Below are positions 47,160 to 58,643 of a stretch of DNA of 64,000 bases, piece by piece. Under the pieces are notes generated by a model, which saw only the letters and a list, made by a program, of their open reading frames with translations, searched no databases and had not been told where the DNA came from. How positions within the stretch are numbered: the stretch's first letter is position 1; each line of letters starts with the position of its first letter. The stretch is from Antedon bifida (taxonomy: Eukaryota > Echinodermata > Crinoidea > Comatulida > Antedonidae): positions 7,850,501-7,914,500 of the forward strand of contig OY727103.1 of assembly GCA_963402885.1 (NCBI GenBank). Direction: 5' to 3'. The position numbers were made by a program, and so were the translations under genes.

Positions 47160-48060
47160 TTAGCTTTGATACACAGAACTAGAGTTACAAATCACATGAC
47201 CAAAGTATGTTATACAGTCAACAAATTCAAGGTCAGTATGGTTTAGGTTAACACTAGGTATACTTTGTAACTGACGTACATGGGGACATAATAACATACA
47301 CTTGGATTTTGTAGTATTGTACACAATATCTCGATTCGTAGCAAAAAGTTCACAAACATTAATGAGATGCTGTACTCCAAACGCAGATGGAGCTATGAGA
47401 ACCATGTCATCAGCGTAACTGAGACAATTAACTTTCTTATCACCAATAGTACACTCATGATTTGACTCTCTAAGTTGTACATTAAGATCGTCAATATAGA
47501 GGCTACATTGTAAATCAGTGGAGACATTACACCCCCTTGGCGCACACCGTTAGTAACAGAAAAGGGTGAAGAGACACAATGTCCAATCTAGCAATAATTT
47601 CTTGATTACCGTAGCGCAAGTAAGCAAGGTAAACGTGTCAAACGTGAACCCCGGATTCTCAGTCAGACAAATGTAGATTACAGAAATTAAGGAGTTCTGC
47701 ACCAAAGTGCACAACACTATTTTACAGTTATATCATACTCTTCAATCATATCTTCATATTTAGTACATAAAGTCAGCGCAATTTTCATTGTAGTCATATG
47801 GTAAGTATACATTGACAAGCAATGTTTATTATTATCTACACCTAGCTCAATGGTGAATATTGTCAGCTAGATTAATGTACTTTCTAAATAATGTAGCTAC
47901 ACCTCCATGAGGACGTCCAGAGATGCGGAGTTATCAATAGACGACGTGCCATAGCAGTCAAAATCATTATGCAGCGTTTTCAAGAGGTGAAGCTCATCAT
48001 TACATAGTCACGTTTCTTGCAAATGAAATAGCTGGTTAAACAGAACACCAGGCTTACCTT
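47160..48060 (-). mobile_element. Degenerate LINE: endonuclease plus reverse-transcriptase pieces
   Basis: On the minus strand 48055-47700 reads an APE endonuclease start (LFHLQETWL, HNDFDCYGTSSID, RPHGGVATLFRK). 47560-47160 reads NGVRQGGVMSPL, then CLSYADDMVLIAPSAFGVQ and NTTKSKCMLL, i.e. RT core motifs with YADD. The part between the two domains is deleted and several frame breaks occur. Clade not settled. It lies between cassettes B and C. Confidence 0.8.
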
Positions 48061-49424
48061 TCGTTTTACCCTTTCTTCCGTCTTACATGCAGTGTACACT
48101 TCAAAACGTGCTCAATTGCCCTAACGTGGAACGTGTATTTCCGAAGCAGTGTATTCTAACTTTACGCATTATGTACCACGGTCTGAATGATAGAAAAACT
48201 AATGGTATTTAGCGTTCTCACAGCAAGTACCATTTACCGGTTTCCTTTTTAAATAAATAATCTACATGTCGACTGTGTGAAAACGCCCATTGAATCATAC
48301 TTGAGGAAAGAGTTAGATTGGTCAGAATGTTTATAATTTGATATTAAATATCATACAGTATTTCTTTTATTAAACCAAACGAGAAGATTAAAAACACAAA
48401 TTGGAAGATCAACATTTGGTGAATATTAAAAGACTCTACAAATGTCAGTTTAACAACAAAAGTGTGATGTGCCCAACCATGGTAGTGATATGATATCATC
48501 GTGTCCATAGGCACATGACATTTTTGTTGTCACATAAAGTTTGAAAGTGTAGACAGAGCTTAAATATTTTGTCAAAGCCGACTGTACACCAATGTGTTTT
48601 CAGGCAGTATGACGTTTAACTATCCGTATTGGGAAGAAATCATCAATTGAATAATGCAGTGGGTTGTATAAATCCACCTCCGTAGGCCTACATTTGAGAT
48701 CCAGAGACATTATAAACTCCACTGCAGTCATGATAAATAATTCACTGTCCATATTCACTAATGTTGCTTCCTGGCATGAATGAACTGTCTGTTTTCTCAG
48801 CAAGAAGTCCGAGCAAATCCTTTTAAATGAATGAAAGAAAACTCTTAAATCTACAAAGAGGTAGGATTTCCAAATTCCGGAAATACGCAGTACACCTTAA
48901 TAATGTCTACTGGAGACTAGTTACTCACAATAAAAAGTTAAGGACTGTTTGTTTGTTTGTCGGAAAATATCGATTGTAATTAGTCACAATTTTGATTCAA
49001 CAGTTTTAATTGAAATACGCAATATGATCTTGATTGCGGTTGTCATGACCCAGTGGACTTGTTTGAATATTAATAATATTCCTCTCCTCGTTGGTCTGTC
49101 TGTTGGTTTGTAATATTTATGTCATCGTTGGCGGCGCAAACAAACCAACCAACCCACTAGACCGTAACAACTTCCCCGCTTGATTACCCCATTTGCCCTC
49201 AAAAGAGGTGAGAATCAAGTACAGTATAAAGTAAACATCGAATTTCTTAGGCAAATACTGAGCCATGACAACTTCCACGCTTGTATACTCGTTTTTTCAA
49301 TCTGCTTGAGATTTAATTATTAATTAATTATTATTATCGGAAATTGATGTCGTTATTCATATTCTGATGTATATTAATTACTTTTCATTATTTCAAGTTT
49401 ATGATTTTTTTTAGATTAAGATCG

Positions 49425-49950
49425 TTTGTTTCTCAGAAAATTGTACCGGGTGAACAATATGTTGTCATTCAACCAGTATTCAGTAATCATGTTTATTTTC
49501 AGTCACATTTTGACCCTACGCCTCGGGAGAAATAGTTTTTCTTAGAAATGAACACTTGTATAGTATCTGTATGTTTCATATGTAATACGTTCAAGCGTAA
49601 CATCTTTCTTGTTGCTCTTCTATGAGTTTTTCTATTTTAGCAGTGTGTATGCTAACAAAAAAAGAAAATTGTATCGGGTGAACAATGTTGTCATTCAGCC
49701 AAGGTTAACGGTGTAATGCTTTGTTTATTTTTATTCACAATTTAAATCTATGTCTCAGGAGGGATAATAATAATTTAATTTTAGAAATGTTTTCATTCAC
49801 AATTTAACTCTATGCCTCAGGAGGGATAATAATAATTTAATTTTAGAAATGAACATTCTAGTATCTGTCTGTTTCATGTTTAATACGTTCAGGCGTAATA
49901 TCTTTCTTTTTGCTCTTCTATGAGTTTTTCCATTTTGGCCTTGTTTATGC
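49425..49950. repeat. Intronic tandem duplication (AAAATTGTACCGGGTGAACA blocks)
   Basis: Two copies of a block of about 240 bp (GTGAACAATATGTTGTCATT, AATACGTTCAAGCGTAA, TGCTCTTCTATGAGTTTTTC), with a further inner duplication of the 65-bp GGAGGGATAATAATAATTTA part at 49760-49850. The same block recurs ahead of cassettes at 51800-51990, 55380-55440 and 62440-62490, so it is part of the duplicating cassette unit. Confidence 0.7.
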
Positions 49951-50443
49951 GAAAAAGACTCTGTAATCTAGTTACTGTAGCAGCACCAGCGGACGAGTGA
50001 AATAATCCTACAATGAAATATAAAATAGCAGAATACACGGATCATCATCATTTAATAATATAGTGTGTTTGTAATAGGGCTATTGTCGGTTGTATTGTAT
50101 TGTAGATGTTGATCCATATCCACGAATCATATTATTGATATGGTAATTACAATTATGTAAAAGCAGTTAATGAAAATAGTTATTAATACTGTATGTAAAC
50201 AATGATAATATAAGGGCCAAAGTAATATCAACAAGTACTATTATTTTAAATAGTATTATACATTTTACTATTGCAGTGGCACGCCTAATCGGCGACAAAA
50301 GCATTTGGCTTCTTTTGGCACAATGCAGTAGCTACTTGTTGTTTTTTTTATAGAAAGTATGAACATATGATTGTTGTTCGTACTGTACCTTGAAACTATA
50401 TATATCATTGTATATATATTTATATATATTTCACGGTTTTCAG

Positions 50444-50515
50444 GATGTTGGGCACTAATCAATTAACAACATTACCAGCAAATGTGTTTGATGGTTTGAA
50501 ATCATTGACAATACT
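50444..50515 (+). CDS. LRR cassette C
   Basis: 72-nt exon after CGGTTTTCAG: MLGTNQLTTLPANVFDGL then KSLTIL, ending CT|GTGAGT. It belongs to the second cassette type (TTLPANVFDGL), distinct from A/B (TTLPENxFVGL), and is closest to D, G and I. Intact in all respects. Confidence 0.87.
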
Positions 50516-52344
50516 GTGAGTACTTTCTCTTGTTTATCGTACTTTTGAAAGTAAAATTTCGTTGTAAGATAACCACAATTATTTTACTTGTTGTTCTTTA
50601 CAATTACAGAATATTTATCCAAATCTAAAATAATATTCCCGGTGTTTTTTGTTTGTTTTTTTATTATTATTATCATAATAATGATAAAAGAAAACTTTAA
50701 TAATTTACCAAAATGCAGTTTACTTGGATTCGTCTGTTTTATTACAGTAATTTGTTATTATAACTGGTATGTTTTATTAATTGAGAAATTACATAATTAT
50801 TATAAAATACATATTAATTCATCATTCATAAGAGTTTGCAGACAACACGTCACACTGTGTTGCACGCTGTGATAATAAAAACTAATTACAAATCATGTAA
50901 TTATTTAATTACTGCACCACTACTAGCATGGTAAGGAACATTTCGCATTATGTTACTATAATACAATTCGTATCAAATCAGTAGTACATCATGGACAACA
51001 TTCTTCAGAAAAAAAACAATTTCAGAAAGTATTTAGCAATTAGACAATATATATGTCTCTACGGCACCTTGTACAAGGTATAATTTTTGCCTAACAGAAT
51101 TGTACAGTCACATTTCAGAAGGTGGTTAAAGCTAAGACCTCCATTCCAAGCCGAAGTAACGTCTAACATACACCTGATTCTTGGTATTGTATCTCGATTT
51201 CTGTAGCATCGTAGGAAAATTCGGTAATACAGCATTATTCACATGTTTCATATGTATCACCAACCCATCATAGATCATAACCTAATTCATAAGCTAATGA
51301 TACAGACACCACATATGATATGATGTTCTGTATTACCAAATTGTGCTATATACTGGGTAAATAATTGTCGTATGTGAAGACTGAGAACCGGGTAACATAA
51401 CAGGCATTTCAGATGCATGACGTTAAGTTTGCGTTCACATGTTCAAGTTTCTCTATGTGGTTGTCCACACAAGAAGGAATGCTCGACATTGTTTCGATTA
51501 CGTAAAATATTCTGCAATAGTGTTGAAAGTAATAAGTTGAGCAGCACGCGGAACAAATGTTATAATATATCTCGTATGAAATCGTCATCATGAGATGCAT
51601 CTGTTACGTAGACCCTACACGTATATCGTTATCCCTCCGTATTTCGGTGAACTTAGGACTTATCAGTTGCATCGGCACAAATGAGAGAATCATCATCCTT
51701 ATAATTATCGATAATTTAATATGCCATTATTCATAAATTGTTTGTCTAAAATGAATTACATTTAATTTATTTTTGTATATTCTTCGTTTTATTCCGCATA
51801 AAATTGTATCAGGTGAACAATGTGTTGTCACTCAACCAGGGGGCTCAGCTGTGTAGTGCTTTGAATCTTGTTTATTTTCAGGCACAGTTTGACCCTAAGC
51901 CTAATACTAATTATTGTATTTATACATTAATACTTCTAAAGTATAATGTACAATACCTTCAAGCGTAATATCTTTCATTTTGCTCTTCTATAAAGAAATA
52001 ATACCACAATGAAAAATAAAATAGCAGAATTAATGTATCATCGTCATTTAATAATAATGGTAATAAGGGCCAAATTAACATTAACAAGTATTATTATATC
52101 CTTGTGTATACATTTTAATGACTGTACTGTTGGAATGGCATTCTTAATCGGCTACAGAAGCTCTTTGGTTTCTGTTAGCACAATACAGCTATCTGTTTTT
52201 TCAAGAATTATAAATAAATACTTCTCGATCGTAATGTACCATCTGGGAACTGTAATAATTATTTTTTAACGCATTGTTCACGGTTTCAGGTACTATCCCT
52301 TGGTACTGTGTATACTTATTTATCGTATTTTTTACGGTTTTCAG
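50516..52344. other. Intron between cassettes C and D
   Basis: Contains one diverged copy of the sequence that follows the terminal exons (51040-51160, TTAGACAATATATATGTCTC and CCATTCCAAGCCGAAGTAAC). Also a 51525-51680 block that recurs at 62780-62950, and a remnant acceptor CGGTTTCAGGTACTATCC at 52280 with no intact LRR behind it. No full exon is seen. Confidence 0.5.
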
Positions 52345-52416
52345 GATTTTATCCAGTAATCAAATAACTACAATATCAGCAAATGTGTTTGATGGTTTGA
52401 CATCATTGACAATACT
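52345..52416 (+). CDS. LRR cassette D, donor site lost
   Basis: 72-nt LRR unit ILSSNQITTISANVFDGL then TSLTIL behind a good TTTTCAG acceptor. The donor reads CT|TTGAGT where the sister cassettes have CT|GTGAGT, so the GT is gone. If entered and not spliced, the frame stops at once (CTT TGA), giving a protein ending in the LRR. It is either a natural terminal exon or a dying cassette. Confidence 0.7.
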
Positions 52417-53195
52417 TTGAGTGCTTTCTTTTGTTTATCATACCTTTGAAAATAGTATATTTTCGTTTTAATATAACATTTATTTTTATATTATTTCATT
52501 TGTAGGTTAATCCTTTGCAATACTGGATTTTTTTATTATGATTGATGTATCCGTTATTCTAACATAGGCTCCTGTAGTTGTAGTGTGTGTATTAATGTTT
52601 TGATTCGTTAGTTTTACAGTAAATTATTATTATCACTTAAATATTATTAAATGAAAAATAACGTAATTATGAGAGGACTCGGTTATTTATCCCCCGTACG
52701 GTGGAATAGCATTGGTTCTTTATTCGCACGTGCAACAAATCGGACATAATTTGGATTGTAGGCCTACGTACATTATTCACGTTATTCGTCCGTAAGATTA
52801 ACTTAAGTTGAAATGTGAACATACCATTTTCCAGAGTTTATCCATTTATCTGATTTTCAAGTTTTATAAATAAAGGGACCACAGTCAAATAATCTTGATT
52901 TCTTCCCTCACATTGTATGGTTCAGTAATAGCTTGCTTGTGAGGTGATATCTGTTTCTACACTTTATAATTTCCCCTCTCTCGGATTTGCACCTCATAAT
53001 GGCAAAATTAGCCTTCCTTTGACAATTATTCGTGTGTCAGAGAAAGTCTAAATCGGCCACTGAAATGAAGAAAAAAATTACATAACTGTACTATGAAATA
53101 TAGCAGAAAACTTGATTGTTATTCTAGTTATTGTATTGTTATATAGTAGTTTTACAATACCTCTTGGAAATGTGTGTATATTTATTTATTTGCAG

Positions 53196-53286
53196 GTATT
53201 TAGATGATAACGCTATAAATACCATAGAGCAATGTGCATTTTCTGCGTTTGCTTCTGAGATAATACTTAACTGTGTAACAATTTAA
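53196..53286 (+). CDS. Terminal exon E
   Basis: After TTTGCAG in the cassette phase: YLDDNAINTIEQCAFSAFAS then EIILNCVTI and TAA. It is a last, shortened LRR with two cysteines and no LRRCT cap, membrane helix or GPI signal. AATAAA at 53481 is a plausible polyadenylation signal 195 nt past the stop. Its duplicate is terminal exon H. Confidence 0.78.
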
Positions 53287-53480
53287 TAATCTACATGCAG
53301 TTGTTTGTATGCTCTGAACAATTTATCGGTCTACCAAATTCTATTTTACATACAACACACTACGTAGGCCTTTTGTGGTCATAGTCTGTAAAATGTTAAA
53401 AGGTTTTAATAGAAATACACGTATTCGTAAGGCCACTGGCGTTGGACACCCGATTCTCGTACGGTTTGACGTTTATAGAA

Positions 53481-53486
53481 AATAAA
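53481..53486 (+). terminator. Candidate polyadenylation signal after exon E
   Basis: AATAAA in ATAGAAAATAAACAACCCC, at the same relative place as the one after exon H. In an AT-rich region this alone is weak evidence; its value lies in the duplicated position. Confidence 0.4.
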
Positions 53487-54047
53487 CAACCCCAACAGTT
53501 TCTCCTCCTACATATACACACTGCATTCATCTCAAATATGTTGGACCAACCAAGTTTAAACTGACATTCTGAAACTGTACATTTACGAAAGGATTAAGCA
53601 ATTAGACAATACATATGTCTATACGGCACTCTATCTATGTATACACGGTATAATGTTTGCCTTAAAAAATTGTACAGGCACATTACAGAATTAAGGAGGT
53701 TAATGCTAAGACCTCCATTCCAAGCCGAAGTAACGTCTAACATACACCTGATTCTTGGTATTGTATCTCGATTTCTATAGTATCATAGGAACATTCGGTA
53801 ATACAATATCACATGTTTCACATGTATCACCTACTATCATATACCATAACCTAATTCATAAGCTAATGATAGAGGCATGTGATGTCATGATGTTCTGTAT
53901 TACCAAATTGTCAGATAAACAACGTCAACAGTTTCTCCTCCTACCTCTACACACTGTATTCATTTAAAATACGTTAGACCAGCTTAGTTTAAAATTACAT
54001 TCTGCCGTATGAAACACAGACAGAGTCACAAAAACGACGTTTCTAAT

Positions 54048-54124
54048 ACCCCTTTCACACCAAAACACCGGGGCGTCAACTCCGGAGTGTCTCCGGAGTT
54101 TTGCTTATTTGGTGTGAAAGGGGT
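54048..54124. mobile_element. ACCCCTTTCACACC mini-hairpin element in block B1
   Basis: 77 bp with ends ACCCCTTTCACACCAAA and TTTGGTGTGAAAGGGGT and a central ACTCCGGAGTGTCTCCGGAG palindrome. Copies at 57204-57267 (left end deleted) and 61034-61110 lie at the equivalent points of B2 and B3. The insertion therefore predates the block duplications. Confidence 0.85.
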
Positions 54125-55608
54125 ACAAAACATTGTTATGAGGTCATTCAATCTTAATCCAGTAAAAAGTAAGTCAAAATTAGGGTGAACCTAGAACACA
54201 TTGCAACTTAAGTGTTTGTTTAGTTTGTCTGTTGATATTGTTCAAATGAACATCAACTAAAGATAACCAAAAGGAAACTAATATTAGCATAATTAAATTA
54301 CAGTATATGACGTCATACGTCATAAACATTACGAATGCTTTTTCGATCTCCAATCAAACAAAATAAGACTATAAAAACGTCGTTATGAGAGGCATCTGTT
54401 ATCTAAGTTGATTCTGTTGGTTCTTTTTTTAGTTAGCCGAGACCAATATATACTTACCTTTCATTTTGGTAGAGCCCGTACTGATACTTTTAAATACTCA
54501 GGGATAGTACGGTTTCCCAAACTCTGTTACGATCAAAAATAATTTTGTTGGAGAGTCGTTTTTTTAAACACAGTTTAAAGCAACATTTTATAGATTTGTA
54601 ACTTTTCATATAATAATTATAAACCAAAAGTTATGCAAATGTACATGATACAATCAGAATGTTCTGATAGTAATTGTATTTTTATATTGTAACACTTTAT
54701 TACCATTTTATAAATAGCATATTTTTCTATGAATTTTTCTATATTTATTGTTATAATTTCGGTTTTTGGTCAAGCGCATCACAAGATGACAGTTTTATTA
54801 CTTTTTGCTTTTCCGCTACTTCCCTGTTATACTATATGTTTTTTTTTGTTATGTAGAAAGATTGAAAATAAAATAAATAAATAAATCTACAATGGTACGT
54901 AGGCCCTACACGTATTATAGCCTTATCCATTCGTAGTTAGGCAAACTTATGATGTATTTTAATTACATTTGCACAAATCAAATACTGTTATTATCTTCCT
55001 CTATAATATAGCGTTATCCCTTCGTTACTACAGTGGTAAGGTGGGCTTAGGACGTATCAATTTCATCGGCACGAATGAAAGAATCGTATGAGAACTCATC
55101 CTTACTGTTCTTGTAGCCGTCTTCTTCTACAGATACATGTTCATCATTGACGAATACATATTATCCGTTTACTTCAATCACTGATGGTAGAGATCCACAT
55201 TTATACCATACTAAACACTTTAATTTTTATTTCAACTTTTTTGATTTCTATAACATTGAAATTTAATTATTTAATTATAATTATCGAAAATTGATGTTCT
55301 TATTCATAAATCTGAGGTATATCAATTGCTTTTCATTTGTCATTTTGTTACTATTCGTTAGATTTTATTTTAGGTCAAAGTCGTTTGTTCCGCAGAAAAT
55401 TGTATTAGGGTTAACCGTGTTGTCATTCAACCAGATTTTACTGCTAACACTGGCTTTATACTTTTAGGCCTTTTTTGTCACAATATAGCTATTTGCTGTT
55501 GTCGTTGTTGTTCCGAAATTAATACAAATAAATAATCCTTAATCGTACTGTTCTTTGGTAGGCATACTATACATATAATTATTTGATTCTTTTTTTAACG
55601 GTTTTCAG

Positions 55609-55646
55609 GTACTTGTACGATAACCAAATAACTACAATACCAGCAA
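55609..55646 (+). pseudogene. LRR cassette remnant F
   Basis: Good acceptor (GGTTTTCAG) and the first 12 residues of a cassette (YLYDNQITTIPA, as in cassette I), then the sequence switches to the end of the next intron (ACTTATTTATTGTATTTTTT) with no donor. Reading on meets a stop within about 20 codons. It is a deletion product fusing the front of one cassette to the intron end of the next. Confidence 0.8.
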
Positions 55647-55679
55647 CTTATTTATTGTATTTTTTCACTGTTTTCACAG

Positions 55680-55751
55680 GGGTTTATTCAGTAATCAAAT
55701 AACAACATTACCAGCAAATGTGTTTGATGGTTTGACATCATTGACAAGACT
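55680..55751 (+). CDS. LRR cassette G
   Basis: 72-nt exon after CTGTTTTCACAG: GLFSNQITTLPANVFDGL then TSLTRL, ending CT|GTGAGT. Intact, phase 2 both ends. Its acceptor lies only 71 bp after that of remnant F, so the two acceptors compete; only the second gives an open product. Confidence 0.83.
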
Positions 55752-56508
55752 GTGAGTGTTTTCTCTTGTTTATCATACTTTTGAAAATAGTATATTTTCG
55801 TTGTAATATAACATTTATTTTTATATTACTTCATTTGTAGGCTAATCTTTTGCAATACTGGGTTGTTTGATTATGATTGATGTATCCGTTATTCTAACCA
55901 GGCTCCTGTAGTTGTATTGTGTGTATTGATGCTTGCTTTACAGTAAATTATTATTATCACTTAAATATTATTAAATGAAAAAAAATGGAATTATGAGAGG
56001 AGTCGGTTATTTATCCCCCGTACGGAGGAATAGCAATGGTTCTTTATTCGCACGTGCAACACATCGGACCTAATTTGGATTGTAGGCCTACGTACATAAT
56101 TCAAGTTATCCGTCCGTAATATTAACTTAAGTTAAAATGTGAACATACCATTTTCCAGAGGTTATCCATTTTTCTGATTTTCAAGTTTTATAAATAAAGG
56201 GATCACAGTCAAATAATCTTGATTTCTTCCCTCACATTGTATGGTTCCGTAATAGCTTGCTTGTGAGGTGATATCTGTTTCTATACACAATTTCCCCTCT
56301 CTCAGATTTGCACCTCATAATTAGCCTGCCTTTGACAATTATTCGTGTGTCAGAGAAAGTCTAAATCGGCCACTGAAATGAAGAAAAAAATTACATAACT
56401 GTACTATGAAATATAGCAGAAAACTTGATTGTTATTCTAGTTATTGTATTGTTATATAGTAGTTTTACAATACCTCTTGGAAATGTGTGTATATTGATTT
56501 ATTTGCAG

Positions 56509-56578
56509 GTATTTAGATGATAACGCTATAACTACCATAGAGCAAGGTGCATTTTCTGCGTTTGCTTCTTATAGTTAA
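56509..56578 (+). CDS. Terminal exon H
   Basis: Duplicate of exon E: YLDDNAITTIEQGAFSAFAS then YS and TAA. The tail differs from E through a small change after GCTTCT, and Cys is replaced by Gly at the ninth position from that point backwards (EQGAF against EQCAF). AATAAA at 56796 lies 218 nt past the stop. Product secreted, as for E. Confidence 0.75.
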
Positions 56579-56795
56579 TACTTAACTGTGTAACAATTTA
56601 ATAATCTACATGCAGTTGTTTATATGCTCTGAACAATTTATCGGTCTACCAAATTCTATTTTACATACAACACACTACGTAGGCTTTTTGTGGACATAGT
56701 ATGTAAAATGTTAAAACGTTTTAATAGAAATACACGTATTCGTAAGGCCACTGGCGTTGGACACCCGATTCTCGTACGGTTGGACGTTTATAGAA

Positions 56796-56801
56796 AATAA
56801 A
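56796..56801 (+). terminator. Candidate polyadenylation signal after exon H
   Basis: AATAAA in the same sequence context as the one after exon E (TAGAAAATAAACAA). Confidence 0.4.
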
Positions 56802-57203
56802 CAATCCCAACAGTTTCTCCTCCTACCTCTACACACTGCATTCATCTCAAATATGTTGGACCAACCAAGTTTAAACTGACTTTCTGAAACTGTACATTTT
56901 TTCAGAAAGGATTAAGCAATTAGACAATACATATGTCTATACGGCACTCTATCCATGTATACACGGTATAATGTTTGCTTCAAAAAATTGTACAGGCACA
57001 TTACAGAATTAAGGAGGTTAAAGCTAAGACCTCCATTCCAAGCCGAAGTAACGTCTAACATACACCTGATTCTTGGCATTGTATCTCGATTTCTATAGTA
57101 TCATAGGAACATTCGATAATACAACATCACATGTTTCACATGTATCACCTACTATCATATACCATAACGTAATTCATAAGCTAATGATAGAGGCATGTGA
57201 TGT

Positions 57204-57267
57204 CAAAACACCGTGGCGTCAACTCCGGAGTGTCTCCGGAGTTTTGCTTATTTGGTGTGAAAGGGGT
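57204..57267. mobile_element. Mini-hairpin element in block B2, left end deleted
   Basis: Keeps the central ACTCCGGAGTGTCTCCGGAG and the right end TTTGGTGTGAAAGGGGT. The left end and about 160 bp of flank seen in B1 are missing. Confidence 0.75.
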
Positions 57268-57509
57268 ATAAAACATAGTTATGAGGTCATTCAGTCTTAA
57301 TCCAGTAAAAAATAAGTCAAAATTAGGGTGAACCTAGAACAAATTGCAACTTAAGTGTTTGTTTAGTTTGTCTGGCTGAAATTGTCCAAATGAATATCAA
57401 CTAAAGATAACCAAAAGGAAACTAATATTAGCATAATTAAATTACAGTATATGACGTCATACGTCATAAACATTACGAATTCTTTTTCGATCGCCAATCA
57501 AACAAAATA

Positions 57510-57605
57510 AAGCCTGTTTTCCTGTCGACGCTATCGTCGTTGATCGTTAACAGTTCAACAACGATCGTTTGAAAACGATCAAGTTGAAATGATAACGAAA
57601 AAATA
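57510..57605. repeat. Insertion private to block B2
   Basis: About 90 bp (GTCGACGCTATCGTCGTTGA, AACAACGATCGTTTGAAAAC) sit where B1 and B3 read straight from AAAATAAGACTA to AAAACGTCG. The CGATCGTT/AACGATCG words pair internally and resemble the GCGATAACGATCGACG end of the 23.2-kb MITE. Possibly a solo fragment of that family. Confidence 0.5.
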
Positions 57606-58643
57606 AGAATTCGAAAACGTCGTTATGAGAGACATCTGTTATCTATGTTGATTCTGTTGGTTCTTTTGATAGTTAATAACCGACACCAATATATACTTAC
57701 CTTTCATATGGTAGAGTCCGTACTGATACTTTTAAATACTCAGGTATAGTACGGTTTCTCAAACTGTGTTACGATCAGAAATAATCTTATTGGAGAGTCG
57801 ATTTTTTAAGTTTAAACACAGTTTAAAGTAACATTTTATAGATTTGTAACTTTTCATATTTTATAAAACAAAAGTTATGCAAATGTACATGATTTTTAGA
57901 TTGTACTTTAACTCTGAATTTTTAACTTTTATAGACCTACAATCAGAATGTTCTGATAGCAATTGTCTTTTTATATTGTAACACTTTAATTAGCATTTTA
58001 TAAATAGCATATTTTTCTATGTATTTTTTTATATTTATTGTTATAATTTCGGTTTTATTTTATCGTTCTAGTTGACAGGGGCTGGTCAAGCGCATCACAA
58101 GATGACAGTTTTATTACTTTTGCTTTTCCGCTACTCCCCTATTATACTATAGGCCTATGTTTTGTTTTTTTTGTTATGTAGGAAGATCTAAAATAAAATA
58201 AATAATAAATCTACAGTAGTGTGGTACGTAGGCCCTAAACGTATATAGCCTTATCCATTCGTAGTTAGGCAAACTTATGACGTATTAATTTCATTGGCAA
58301 AAATCAAATACTGCTATTATCTTCCTCTATAATATAGCGTTATCCCTTCGTTATTACAGTGGTAAGATGGGCTTAGGACGTATCAATTTCATCGGCACGA
58401 ATGAAAGAATCGTATGAGAACTCATCGTTACTGTTCTTGTAGCCGTCTTCTTCTACAGATAAATGTCCATCATTGACGAATACATATTATCCGTTTACTT
58501 CACTGATTGTCGAGATCCATATTTATACCAGGCTATACACTTTATTTTTATTTCAACTTTTTTGATTTCTATAACATTGAGATTTAATTATTTAACTATA
58601 ATTATCGAAAGATGTTGTTATTCATAAATCTGAGGTATATTAA

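Noticed and set aside
53755-53967. 70-codon frame and its copy at 57073-57300
   Set aside because: Both lie in the duplicated 3' flank of the cassette blocks. The frames differ after the first half and start in plain flank sequence.
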